Below, in pieces: positions 1 through 5,072 of a stretch of DNA of 5,211 nt. The notes under the pieces were generated by a model, which searched no databases, was not told where the DNA came from, and saw nothing but the letters and a program-made list of their open reading frames with translations. The stretch is from Gammaproteobacteria bacterium (GTDB lineage: Bacteria > Pseudomonadota > Gammaproteobacteria > UBA1113): contig JAIELR010000063.1 in NCBI GenBank assembly GCA_019752835.1, positions 1 through 5,211 on the forward strand, written 5' to 3'. The translations under genes were made by a program, and so were the position numbers. Position 1 is the first letter of the stretch; every line of letters begins with the position of its first letter.

Positions 1-603
1 GATACAGGTCCCGGTAATGGCTTGATCGATAAACTTATTCGTCAGCGCACCAAAGGTAAAGAAATGATGGATACTGATGGGCAATATGGTGCTCGAGGTC
101 GTCTTGATGCATCGGTATTGGCAGCATTGTATGAAAAATCGATTATCAAAGACGGACAAAATTATTTTTCCACAAAACCACCTAAATCGCTTGATATCGG
201 TGATATGGTATTGATCCACGAATTAGAACAGCTTTCAATCGAGGATGCAGCGCGAACTTTGGAAGCATTCACGGCTGATAGTATCGTGCGAAGCCTAGAT
301 TTACTTGACGCGAATTATCCATTGCCCATGACATGGATTGCAGCAGGCGGTGGTTGGAACAATCCCGTGATTTTAGCTGAACTTGAACAGCGATTAAAAC
401 ATCGATTAGGCGACAGCGCTATTGTTCAAACCGCCGCGCAAGCTGGTTGGAATGGTCATGCCCTCGAGGCACAAATTTTCGCTTATCTTGCCGTTCGTAG
501 TTTATTAAACTTACCCTTAAGTGTGCCCGGCACCACTAATGTTCCCAAACCTTTATCTGGTGGTAAGCATTTTCATCCGAAACAAATGTTTTGTGTGTCG
601 TAG
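1..603 (+). CDS. anmK: Anhydro-N-acetylmuramic acid kinase, 3' part (5' end outside the window)
   Basis: The reading frame is open from base 1 and ends at TAG 601-603, giving the C-terminal 200 residues of a protein that is normally about 370 residues. AnmK is a cytosolic enzyme that phosphorylates and opens 1,6-anhydro-MurNAc to MurNAc-6-phosphate during peptidoglycan recycling. Visible family marks are DTGPGN at the very start of the visible part, a YFSTKPPKS segment, the TADSIVRSL helix, the nucleotide-site AAGGGWNNP, and the C-terminal EAQIFAYLAVRSLLNLPLS followed by PGTTNVP, which matches the EAxxFAxLAxRxxxxxPxxxPxxTG pattern of the family. The gene looks intact here. Its last 249 bp (355-603) recur in diverged form at 1641-1889, so this 3' end may itself be native or recombined. 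The first in-window start-like codon (TTG 22) is internal to the gene and not the real start. Confidence 0.93.
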   Translation, partial: DTGPGNGLIDKLIRQRTKGKEMMDTDGQYGARGRLDASVLAALYEKSIIKDGQNYFSTKPPKSLDIGDMVLIHELEQLSIEDAARTLEAFTADSIVRSLDLLDANYPLPMTWIAAGGGWNNPVILAELEQRLKHRLGDSAIVQTAAQAGWNGHALEAQIFAYLAVRSLLNLPLSVPGTTNVPKPLSGGKHFHPKQMFCVS

Positions 604-626
604 ATTTTCCTTTGAGGCACGGAGTT

Positions 627-773
627 GAGGCTGTTGTAGGGGCAATCCCCCCGTGGTTGCCCGTCTTTGGGTTGGCACAGGGGGCGTATTCTACAAAGGA
701 TCCGAGGCTGTTGTAGGGGCAATTCCCCCGTGGTTGCCCGTCTTTGAGTTGGCGCATGGGCGGTGCCTACAAA
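627..773. repeat. Two direct copies of a GC-rich ~70-bp repeat with inverted termini
   Basis: Copy 1 is 627-697 and copy 2 is 704-773, a period of 77 bp with only a few substitutions. Each copy begins GAGGCTG, then TTGTAG (634-639; 711-716), and ends CTACAA (691-696; 767-772), so the ends are inverted repeats. Each also holds an internal hairpin, GGGCAA/TTGCCC (640-645 with 657-662; 717-722 with 734-739), with a C-run in the loop. The copies are much richer in G/C than their neighbours. This is the form of REP/MITE-like intergenic elements, which could also stabilise or terminate the anmK transcript. No transposase or clear target-site duplication is visible, and I cannot assign a named family. 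Confidence 0.85.
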
Positions 774-838
774 TTATTAAGCCGAAATATTAACTTTATA
801 TTTAAAATAGTAACAAAGTATGTATTAGGAAATGACAA

Positions 839-1648
839 ATGACTTATCCAATAATTGGTATAATCGCAGTGACCACTCCTGGAGCTGCCATTTGTGCTCA
901 ACAACTGGTTGAAGCATCTTCTAATTTGGGACTTGGCTCTCATCATCCAGAGTATTTAATTCACGCGCGTCCTACTCAAGAGTATATTGATGCTGTTAAT
1001 AGCCAAGACTGGGATGCTGTCTCAATATTAGTCCTTGATTCTGTAAAAAAACTCTCTAGCTTAGGGGCTCGCTTATTTATTATGCCATCGAATACTCCTC
1101 ATTATGCATGGGCCTTGATTCAAGAGAAAATAAATGTTCTAAATTTAACATTAGATCAGCCAATTAAATTTCTTAACTTAAGTTCAGTTACAATAGATGA
1201 ATGTTTGAAGAAAAATTACAATTCCGTTCTGTTACTTGGTACAAGACAAATTATGTTAGGTGATTTATATAAAAAAGAATTCGCTTTCAATGGGGTCGAA
1301 TGTTACGTTCCTACTGAACAAAATGTTTCTTTTATAGATAACTACATTAAGAGCCAGTTGGTCAAAAATGAAATTGACCCTCAAAAAAATCAACAGCTAA
1401 ACTCTATCATTCACTCAATGTATTTGTTAAACAAATTTGATGCAATCATATTAGGATGCACTGAATTACCTATGATCCTTAAAGGCACGTTTTCTAGTGA
1501 AGGAAATTTTATTCCTTTAATTGACACTACATTTATTCTAGCTGAGTCCGTCATTAAAACGGCAATTAACAATAACTATTACTCCGATGAAAAAAAATTG
1601 TGGAATGCAATGTATAAGAATAAGACTGCATCTCTTGCTTTGGAATAA
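839..1648 (+). CDS. Aspartate/glutamate racemase family protein
   Basis: A 269-residue protein of the Asp/Glu/hydantoin racemase superfamily, cytosolic PLP-independent enzymes that invert amino-acid stereochemistry with two facing acid/base residues. ATG 839 is preceded by AGGA at 827-830 with an 8-nt gap. The N-terminal half carries IIGIIAVTTPG (5-15), HHPE (35-38) and MPSNTPH (82-88); the C-terminal half carries LLLGTR (131-136) and ILGCTELP (204-211). The second catalytic Cys is present (C207), but the position normally held by the first Cys (PCNT) is Ser84. A Thr at this place is known in the E. coli YgeA-type L-Asp/Glu racemase, so activity is still plausible but substrate and direction cannot be read. 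The last two codons and stop (1640-1648) lie at or inside the duplicated anmK fragment, so the native C-terminus may be lost. Composition is more A/T-rich than anmK, which suggests transfer together with the repeat. Confidence 0.88.
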   Translation: MTYPIIGIIAVTTPGAAICAQQLVEASSNLGLGSHHPEYLIHARPTQEYIDAVNSQDWDAVSILVLDSVKKLSSLGARLFIMPSNTPHYAWALIQEKINVLNLTLDQPIKFLNLSSVTIDECLKKNYNSVLLLGTRQIMLGDLYKKEFAFNGVECYVPTEQNVSFIDNYIKSQLVKNEIDPQKNQQLNSIIHSMYLLNKFDAIILGCTELPMILKGTFSSEGNFIPLIDTTFILAESVIKTAINNNYYSDEKKLWNAMYKNKTASLALE

Positions 1649-1889
1649 TCCAATTCTTTTATCGGAACTTGAGCAGCGATTAAAGCATCGATTAGTGGAT
1701 GTTATTATTGTGCAAACTGCTGCTCAAGCCCATTGGAATACCGCGGCCATCGAGGCACAAATTTTCGCTTATCTCGCTGTTCGCAGTTTATTAAACTTAC
1801 CCTTGAGTGTTCCCGGCACCACGAATGTTCCCACGCTATTATCTGGTGGTGAGCATTTTCATCCGAAACAAATGTTTTGTGCGTTGTAA
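1641..1889 (+). pseudogene. anmK: Duplicated, diverged 3' fragment of anmK
   Basis: This stretch aligns without any gap to 355-603. By my hand count about 45 of 249 bases differ, giving roughly 82% identity, and about 15 of 82 residues differ. The reading frame is open throughout, from WNNPILLSELEQ to the stop TAA 1887-1889, and keeps EAQIFAYLAVRSLLNLPLS and PGTTNVP. Many of the differences are silent third-position changes, so the copy diverged while part of a functional gene rather than decaying in place. It lacks the N-terminal two-thirds or more of AnmK and has no start of its own: the in-frame ATG at 1587 lies inside the racemase gene in another frame. Homology begins at TTGGAA (354/1640), exactly where the racemase gene ends. 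It is non-functional as an enzyme. Confidence 0.9.
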
Positions 1890-1947
1890 TTAGCAATTTT
1901 TAATTGAGGTAAGCAAGCAGGCAGGCAAGCAGTCAGCTTGTTGCTAA
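1890..1947. repeat. Inverted repeat around a short GCAA/GCAG tetranucleotide tract
   Basis: TTAGCAA (1890-1896) and TTGCTAA (1941-1947) form 7-bp inverted ends. Inside lies a 4-bp-periodic tract of AAGC/AGGC units (about 1911-1930) and a small hairpin, CAAGC-AGTCA-GCTTG (1926-1940). It fills the gap between two convergent reading frames, the anmK fragment on plus and DUF3800 on minus. No T-run follows the stem on either strand, so I do not call it a canonical terminator, though a structural transcript end is possible. Confidence 0.5.
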
Positions 1948-1952
1948 GAAAT

Positions 1953-2615
1953 TTAAGGGAAATATAAGCGCTTAATACAAATATAGGGTTCAATTGCAGG
2001 AAATAACTCATCATTATTATCTTCAAAATGATGTTGAATTAATCCAGACAGCATGTCAGCAAACTGGACCCCTTTATCGGAAGCACTATCTTTGGGCTGA
2101 TTTATTACTTGTGTACTGACCTGTTTCTCAAACCAAAGCTTAGAGACCAAATAATCATGTAAACTGTTACCAGAGGCCACTTTGATTTCGCGATAATCGG
2201 GAATAAAGCGCACAATTCCATAGTTTGACATTGTATCAATCAGTAACAACCCTATCATATAATTATATAGTTTATTGGAATCTTCACGAATATGTTGGGC
2301 AACCTTAGGTTTATAAACGGTAATAGAGCAATAGTGAAGATCATTGTGTTCCGATATTAATTCTTGAGCAAGTATTGAGAAGTGTTTACGCTCCTCAGCG
2401 GTCATGCGAGCCCACTTTTTTTCAATTTTGGGATCCCACTTGTATTTTATATAGAGTTTTTTAATGAGACGAGGTAACAAATATCTTTTGCTATCAGGGA
2501 TTATTACGGTGGCAATAGTTAAGTAGCGACTTGAACCTCCACGTCTATAGGGCGAACCAAATTTCCAACCTAAGTCACCACTTTCATCAAGGAAAATTAC
2601 AGCTTCACTGACCAT
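1953..2615 (-). CDS. DUF3800 domain-containing protein (putative RNase H-like nuclease)
   Basis: Starting from ATG 2615 this is a 220-residue protein. FLDESGDLG (8-16) is the N-terminal DUF3800 signature (hydrophobic strand plus D-E-S-G-D), a second acidic strand reads FIPDYREI (137-144), and the C-terminal signature is DSASDKGVQFADMLSGLI (176-193). Asp10, Asp140 and Asp187 are the likely acidic centre by analogy with RNase H-like folds. DUF3800 proteins are uncharacterised in detail but recur in defence and mobile regions. A longer TTG start at 2636 is possible, with an in-frame TGA just before it. I prefer the ATG because family members begin a few residues before the DESGD strand. The ribosome site is weak (AAGTG about 7 nt upstream). 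The gene lies 70-90 nt downstream of the structured RNA on the same strand and may depend on read-through from that promoter. Confidence 0.87.
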   Translation of the reverse strand: MVSEAVIFLDESGDLGWKFGSPYRRGGSSRYLTIATVIIPDSKRYLLPRLIKKLYIKYKWDPKIEKKWARMTAEERKHFSILAQELISEHNDLHYCSITVYKPKVAQHIREDSNKLYNYMIGLLLIDTMSNYGIVRFIPDYREIKVASGNSLHDYLVSKLWFEKQVSTQVINQPKDSASDKGVQFADMLSGLIQHHFEDNNDELFPAIEPYICIKRLYFP

Positions 2616-2705
2616 TTCAATACACTTACTATGCAAGGTTACTCACGCTCTTCATTGATCGTATGTGACATATAGAGGCGATGAGGTTATTCAAGAGGCG
2701 GGATT

Positions 2706-2796
2706 AAAAAAGGTGGTCCCTGAGGCCGACGCTCTTACAGAGCGCTTACGATACCCGTAAAAGGCTTCGCGGATTACTCAGGATTTACCCACCCAA
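2706..2796 (-). ncRNA. Candidate structured small RNA or leader RNA upstream of DUF3800
   Basis: Several nested perfect stems lie in 80 bp: P1 2712-2716 with 2789-2793 (GGTGG/CCACC); P2 2719-2724 with 2777-2782 (CCTGAG/CTCAGG); P3 2725-2727 with 2763-2765 (GCC/GGC); hairpin P4 2730-2735 with 2739-2744 (CGCTCT, 3-nt loop, AGAGCG); hairpin P5 2746-2750 with 2756-2760 (TTACG, 5-nt loop, CGTAA). Together they form a three-way junction on an interrupted stalk. The minus strand is favoured because a strong promoter lies just upstream (2831 to 2803), giving a start near 2796-2794, and a T6 tract (2711 to 2706) follows directly after P1. It could be a free small RNA or an attenuator/riboswitch-like leader for the DUF3800 gene. 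I do not recognise it as a known RNA family. Confidence 0.6.
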
Positions 2797-2802
2797 GCCC
2801 TA

Positions 2803-2831
2803 ATTATAGCTAATGCAGTTGGCCATGGCAA
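2803..2831 (-). promoter_or_regulatory. Strong sigma70-type promoter for the structured RNA
   Basis: On the minus strand TTGCCA (2831 to 2826, 5 of 6 to TTGACA) is followed by a 17-bp spacer and TATAAT (2808 to 2803, a perfect -10). The expected start is about 7-9 bases further on, at 2796-2794, just before the GGTGG strand of P1. It is the best promoter match I found in the window. Confidence 0.75.
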
Positions 2832-2877
2832 GCATTATTTTTGCTCAAAAATTACATGGGAATTGTATATAAAACCA

Positions 2878-2970
2878 ACAAAGAATAAATCTGTTGCGCA
2901 TTTATATAAAAAAGAGAGAATGTTTGCATTTTCTAGAGTTTCTATTTTACTTAAGGGCACTTTTAGATAG
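2878..2970 (+). other. A/T-rich intergenic stretch with a possible decayed racemase-like fragment
   Basis: The frame that stops at TAG 2968-2970 contains LYKKE followed by FAF, and then LLKGTF. The racemase at 839-1648 has LYKKEFAF (143-150) and ILKGTF (213-218) in the same order. Bases 2900-2915 are identical to 1263-1278 (16 nt), and 2950-2960 differ from 1478-1488 at one base. The intervening ~60 residues would have to be deleted. The match is short and A/T-rich, so chance remains a real possibility. No start codon and ribosome site for an expressed gene is visible. The remainder of 2832-3015 shows nothing else I can name. Confidence 0.25.
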
Positions 2971-3015
2971 GTTTTTTAATCTGGAGATTAGCTCTGGTTG
3001 TAGATAAATTTCTAG

Positions 3016-3044
3016 TTGTTTCATAACATGCATATGAATATATC
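3016..3044 (+). promoter_or_regulatory. Possible promoter of the plus-strand DUF3800 gene
   Basis: TTGTTT (3016-3021), a 17-bp spacer and TATATC (3039-3044) lie about 40 bp before the TTG start. A second -10-like box, TATACT (3048-3053), has no good -35 partner. The region is A/T-rich, so matches of this quality can arise by chance. Confidence 0.35.
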
Positions 3045-3071
3045 AACTATACTTTCTCTATCATTTAAATT

Positions 3072-3085
3072 AGGATCTTAATTTG
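3072..3085 (+). promoter_or_regulatory. Ribosome binding site deciding a TTG start
   Basis: AGGA at 3072-3075 is spaced 7 nt from TTG 3083-3085. An in-frame TAG at 3071-3073 rules out any start further upstream, and the conserved IYIDESGN strand begins at codon 9. The next in-frame Met lies around residue 65, inside the domain, so TTG is almost forced as the start. Confidence 0.75.
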
Positions 3086-4093
3086 CGCGATAGTAATGAC
3101 TATTTTATTTACATTGATGAATCTGGAAATACATGTGGTGATTTGTTTAACCTAGAGCAACAATATTTTGTGTATGCTTATTTATGCACAAGTATTGATA
3201 TTGATAAAGCCAAAGTTGATGAGTTAAGACTATCTAAATTAAGACATTTCAAACATGCTGAAAGTGTTTTTAAAATGCTTGAAAATATGGAAATGGCAAA
3301 TTTTTATTTTTATTTTTATTTTTTAATTGTTGAAAAAAAATATTTCGCAACTTGTCTTTTATTTGATGAAATTTTTGATTCAGGTATTAACAAAAGAATA
3401 AGCAATAATGATTACTTTAATCTAATAAATAGACACCTCCTTCTGGCAGGGTTTTATGAAAGTATTAAAAGTGATAATTTTGAAAAATTGAAAGAATTAT
3501 ATCTAACGTTAGATAAAAATAAAGGAGAGTTTAAGACTGTTTTTTTAAATTATATTAACTATTTGATAAAGCATACAAATAATAACAAAATACGTTCCGC
3601 CTTGATTTATGTTTTAGACTATCCTGAAAAATTTTTATCATTTAAAGAAGATGTATTATTAAACCCACAGTTAATGCTATATTATGCTGGTTTTGAAATG
3701 TTAGTTGAAGATAAGAGCATAAAAAATGCATTATTACACATAAAACATGACCAAAATTACCATGCTGAAACATCATTAAATAAAAATTTTTCCTCCCTAA
3801 CTAAGGATTTGGCTATTCAACAAGGGTATGATTACCGAACAGGTATGATGACATTAACGGAGTTGCAAAACAATATAAAAATTGAGCATCAATTTGTAGA
3901 AAATTCTATAGGCGTTGCAATAACTGATTTCTTTGCATGGTTAGTTTTTCAAAAATTTAATAATATAAAAAAAACTGATAAATTAAGTAGCATTTTTGTA
4001 AAATTAGACAAGTATGCCAAATATAATGTTCTTGATATTAACTACATATACGCTCAATTAATTGACCGAATAAAGAAAAAAAACAATCATTGA
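3083..4093 (+). CDS. DUF3800 domain-containing protein, long form, TTG start
   Basis: A 336-residue protein carrying the DUF3800 hallmarks: YFIYIDESGN (7-16), a middle segment FYFLIVEKKYFA (78-89), LHIKHDQ (218-224) and the C-terminal SIGVAITDFFAWL (275-287). Asp12, Asp223 and Asp282 are the likely acidic centre, by analogy with RNase H-like folds. It is longer than the minus-strand DUF3800 protein because of a helical insert (about 100-215). Molecular activity is unproven for this family; nuclease action is inference. The gene is visibly much richer in A/T than anmK or the SDR gene, with Lys/Asn/Ile-rich coding, a mark of horizontal acquisition. A (TTTTTA)n tract at 3301-3320 encodes alternating Phe-Tyr, and A8 runs occur at 3333-3340 and 4076-4083. 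It is divergent from the other DUF3800 gene, with the RNA locus between them. Confidence 0.86.
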   Translation: MRDSNDYFIYIDESGNTCGDLFNLEQQYFVYAYLCTSIDIDKAKVDELRLSKLRHFKHAESVFKMLENMEMANFYFYFYFLIVEKKYFATCLLFDEIFDSGINKRISNNDYFNLINRHLLLAGFYESIKSDNFEKLKELYLTLDKNKGEFKTVFLNYINYLIKHTNNNKIRSALIYVLDYPEKFLSFKEDVLLNPQLMLYYAGFEMLVEDKSIKNALLHIKHDQNYHAETSLNKNFSSLTKDLAIQQGYDYRTGMMTLTELQNNIKIEHQFVENSIGVAITDFFAWLVFQKFNNIKKTDKLSSIFVKLDKYAKYNVLDINYIYAQLIDRIKKKNNH

Positions 4094-4100
4094 AATGATT
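4076..4100 (-). terminator. Weak candidate terminator for the minus-strand SDR transcript
   Basis: On the minus strand a 6-bp stem (4100-4095 with 4090-4085, AATCAT/ATGATT, 4-nt loop) is followed after one base by T8 (4083 to 4076). The stem is A/T-rich and therefore weak. It lies about 80 bp beyond the SDR stop and overlaps the last codons of the convergent DUF3800 gene. Confidence 0.35.
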
Positions 4101-4180
4101 TATCGGATTTATATTAACTTTAGGGGCATATTATCTCAAAATGCTAGATGGATTTTATCAAACTTCTCCTCCCTCTAACC

Positions 4181-4960
4181 TCACCTAGGATTTCCTTTCC
4201 CAATATGCGCGCCCGCATCGATCTTGATTAATTCACCTGTCATGGCGGGATTATCAATAATAGACATGATCACTTTAGCCACATCATCGGGGACTAGTAC
4301 ACGATGCAATAAATTATTTTCGGCGATGGATTTTCGTATGGCGTCTAATTTAGCAGGCTCACGATCACGATACCACGATGAGTCCACAAACGAGGGGCAT
4401 ACTGCATTAACACGTACCTCTGGCGACATTGCTTGTGCGAGCACCAACGTTAAGGTATTTAGCCCACCCTTGGCGACACTATAAGGCAATGAGCTTGATT
4501 TGCCGGTGAGTCCACTGGTTGATGATATATTGACTATGACCGCTTGATCGGATTCACGTAGCATGGAATGAAAGGCTTTTGCCACTAAGAACGGGGCAAG
4601 CGTATTGATCTTGAACGTTTGTTCAAATATTTCTGCATCGATTAAATCAAGTCGATCAGTGGGCGTAGTTTTGCTGTAGCCTAATGCGTTAACAAGCACA
4701 TCAATTCGACCAAATGTGTTTAGGGTAAATTGAGCTAATTCGCGGCATATAGACTCTTGGGTCAAATCACCAATGTATACCTCAACCTTAACTGAATGTG
4801 CGCGGCATTTTTGGGCGACACGCTCAATTTCATCCGCACTATTTATACAATTTAAAACGAGATGATAACCTTGTTGCGCCAATCGCTCCGCCGTTGCGGC
4901 GCCAATTCCGCCTAAACGACCGGCACCAGTGATAACTGCGACGAGTTCTTTGTCTTTCAT
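4181..4960 (-). CDS. Short-chain dehydrogenase/reductase (classical SDR)
   Basis: A 259-residue cytosolic NAD(P)-dependent oxidoreductase of typical classical-SDR length. A Rossmann nucleotide-binding motif TGAGRLGGIG (11-20) has two residues more than the usual TGxxxGIG. It is followed by GDLT (64-67, adenine-side Asp65), NALG (91-94, the NNAG/NAAG equivalent), Asn119, Ser147, and Y160-S-V-A-K164, completing the Asn-Ser-Tyr-Lys tetrad. The C-terminus TGELIKIDAG (241-250) matches the family's TGxxIxVDGG end. It resembles FabG-like ketoreductases and 3-oxoacyl-type dehydrogenases, but the substrate cannot be told from sequence. There is no acidic residue that clearly marks NAD over NADP preference. 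ATG 4960 is the start; the Shine-Dalgarno is weak (GAG about 9 nt upstream). It stands alone, without operon partners in view. Confidence 0.92.
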   Translation of the reverse strand: MKDKELVAVITGAGRLGGIGAATAERLAQQGYHLVLNCINSADEIERVAQKCRAHSVKVEVYIGDLTQESICRELAQFTLNTFGRIDVLVNALGYSKTTPTDRLDLIDAEIFEQTFKINTLAPFLVAKAFHSMLRESDQAVIVNISSTSGLTGKSSSLPYSVAKGGLNTLTLVLAQAMSPEVRVNAVCPSFVDSSWYRDREPAKLDAIRKSIAENNLLHRVLVPDDVAKVIMSIIDNPAMTGELIKIDAGAHIGKGNPR

Positions 4961-4991
4961 AATCAGCTACTCATAAATTTGAATAGTATTA

Positions 4992-5019
4992 ATTCTATCA
5001 TATGAATGGTATTTGTCCG
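4992..5019 (-). promoter_or_regulatory. Weak candidate promoter for the SDR gene
   Basis: On the minus strand CGGACA (5019 to 5014), a 16-bp spacer and TAGAAT (4997 to 4992, 5 of 6) lie about 32 bp before the SDR ATG. The -35 match is poor, so this is a suggestion only. Confidence 0.25.
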
Positions 5020-5055
5020 ATTGCTTGGGACAATTATGCGAAAATCATATGATTT
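4998..5055. promoter_or_regulatory. Pair of TCATATGA palindromes upstream of the SDR gene
   Basis: TCATATGA occurs at 4998-5005 and again at 5045-5052, the second within a 14-bp perfect palindrome AAATCATATGATTT (5042-5055). The 47-bp spacing and the position in the SDR upstream region would suit a dimeric regulator binding two operators. No regulator gene is in view. Confidence 0.35.
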
Positions 5056-5072
5056 CCAATCGATCTATTTCT

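Noticed and set aside
536..757. Minus-strand open frame of 73 codons across the GC-rich repeats
   Set aside because: It overlaps the anmK 3' end and the repeat copies, has no family resemblance, and its internal similarity comes from the repeat.
627..773. CRISPR array
   Set aside because: There are only two units of about 70 bp separated by 6 bp, with no spacers and no cas genes.
1587..1889. Plus-strand open frame as a separate expressed gene
   Set aside because: Its first part is an out-of-frame shadow of the racemase 3' end and the rest is the anmK fragment. No ribosome site is convincing.
1705..1896. Minus-strand open frame of 63 codons
   Set aside because: It is antisense to the anmK fragment, and its resemblance to the 536-757 frame simply reflects the duplicated DNA.
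2665..2760. Plus-strand short frame reading VTYRGDEVIQEAGLKK and onward
   Set aside because: It looks protein-like but is only 31 residues, has no ribosome site or recognised family, and coincides with the nested stems of the minus-strand RNA candidate.
2706..2796. Hammerhead ribozyme or known riboswitch in the structured region
   Set aside because: CTGAGTA on the minus strand lacks the required CUGANGA core, and I see no aptamer core of the TPP, SAM, FMN or glycine types.
2977..2990. TAATCT-GG-AGATTA hairpin as a terminator
   Set aside because: The T-run (2972-2977) precedes the stem on the plus strand, and on the minus strand the stem is followed by A's, so neither orientation gives a terminator.
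4224..4484. Plus-strand open frame of 86 codons
   Set aside because: It is antisense to the well-supported SDR coding sequence, with no domain or start signal.
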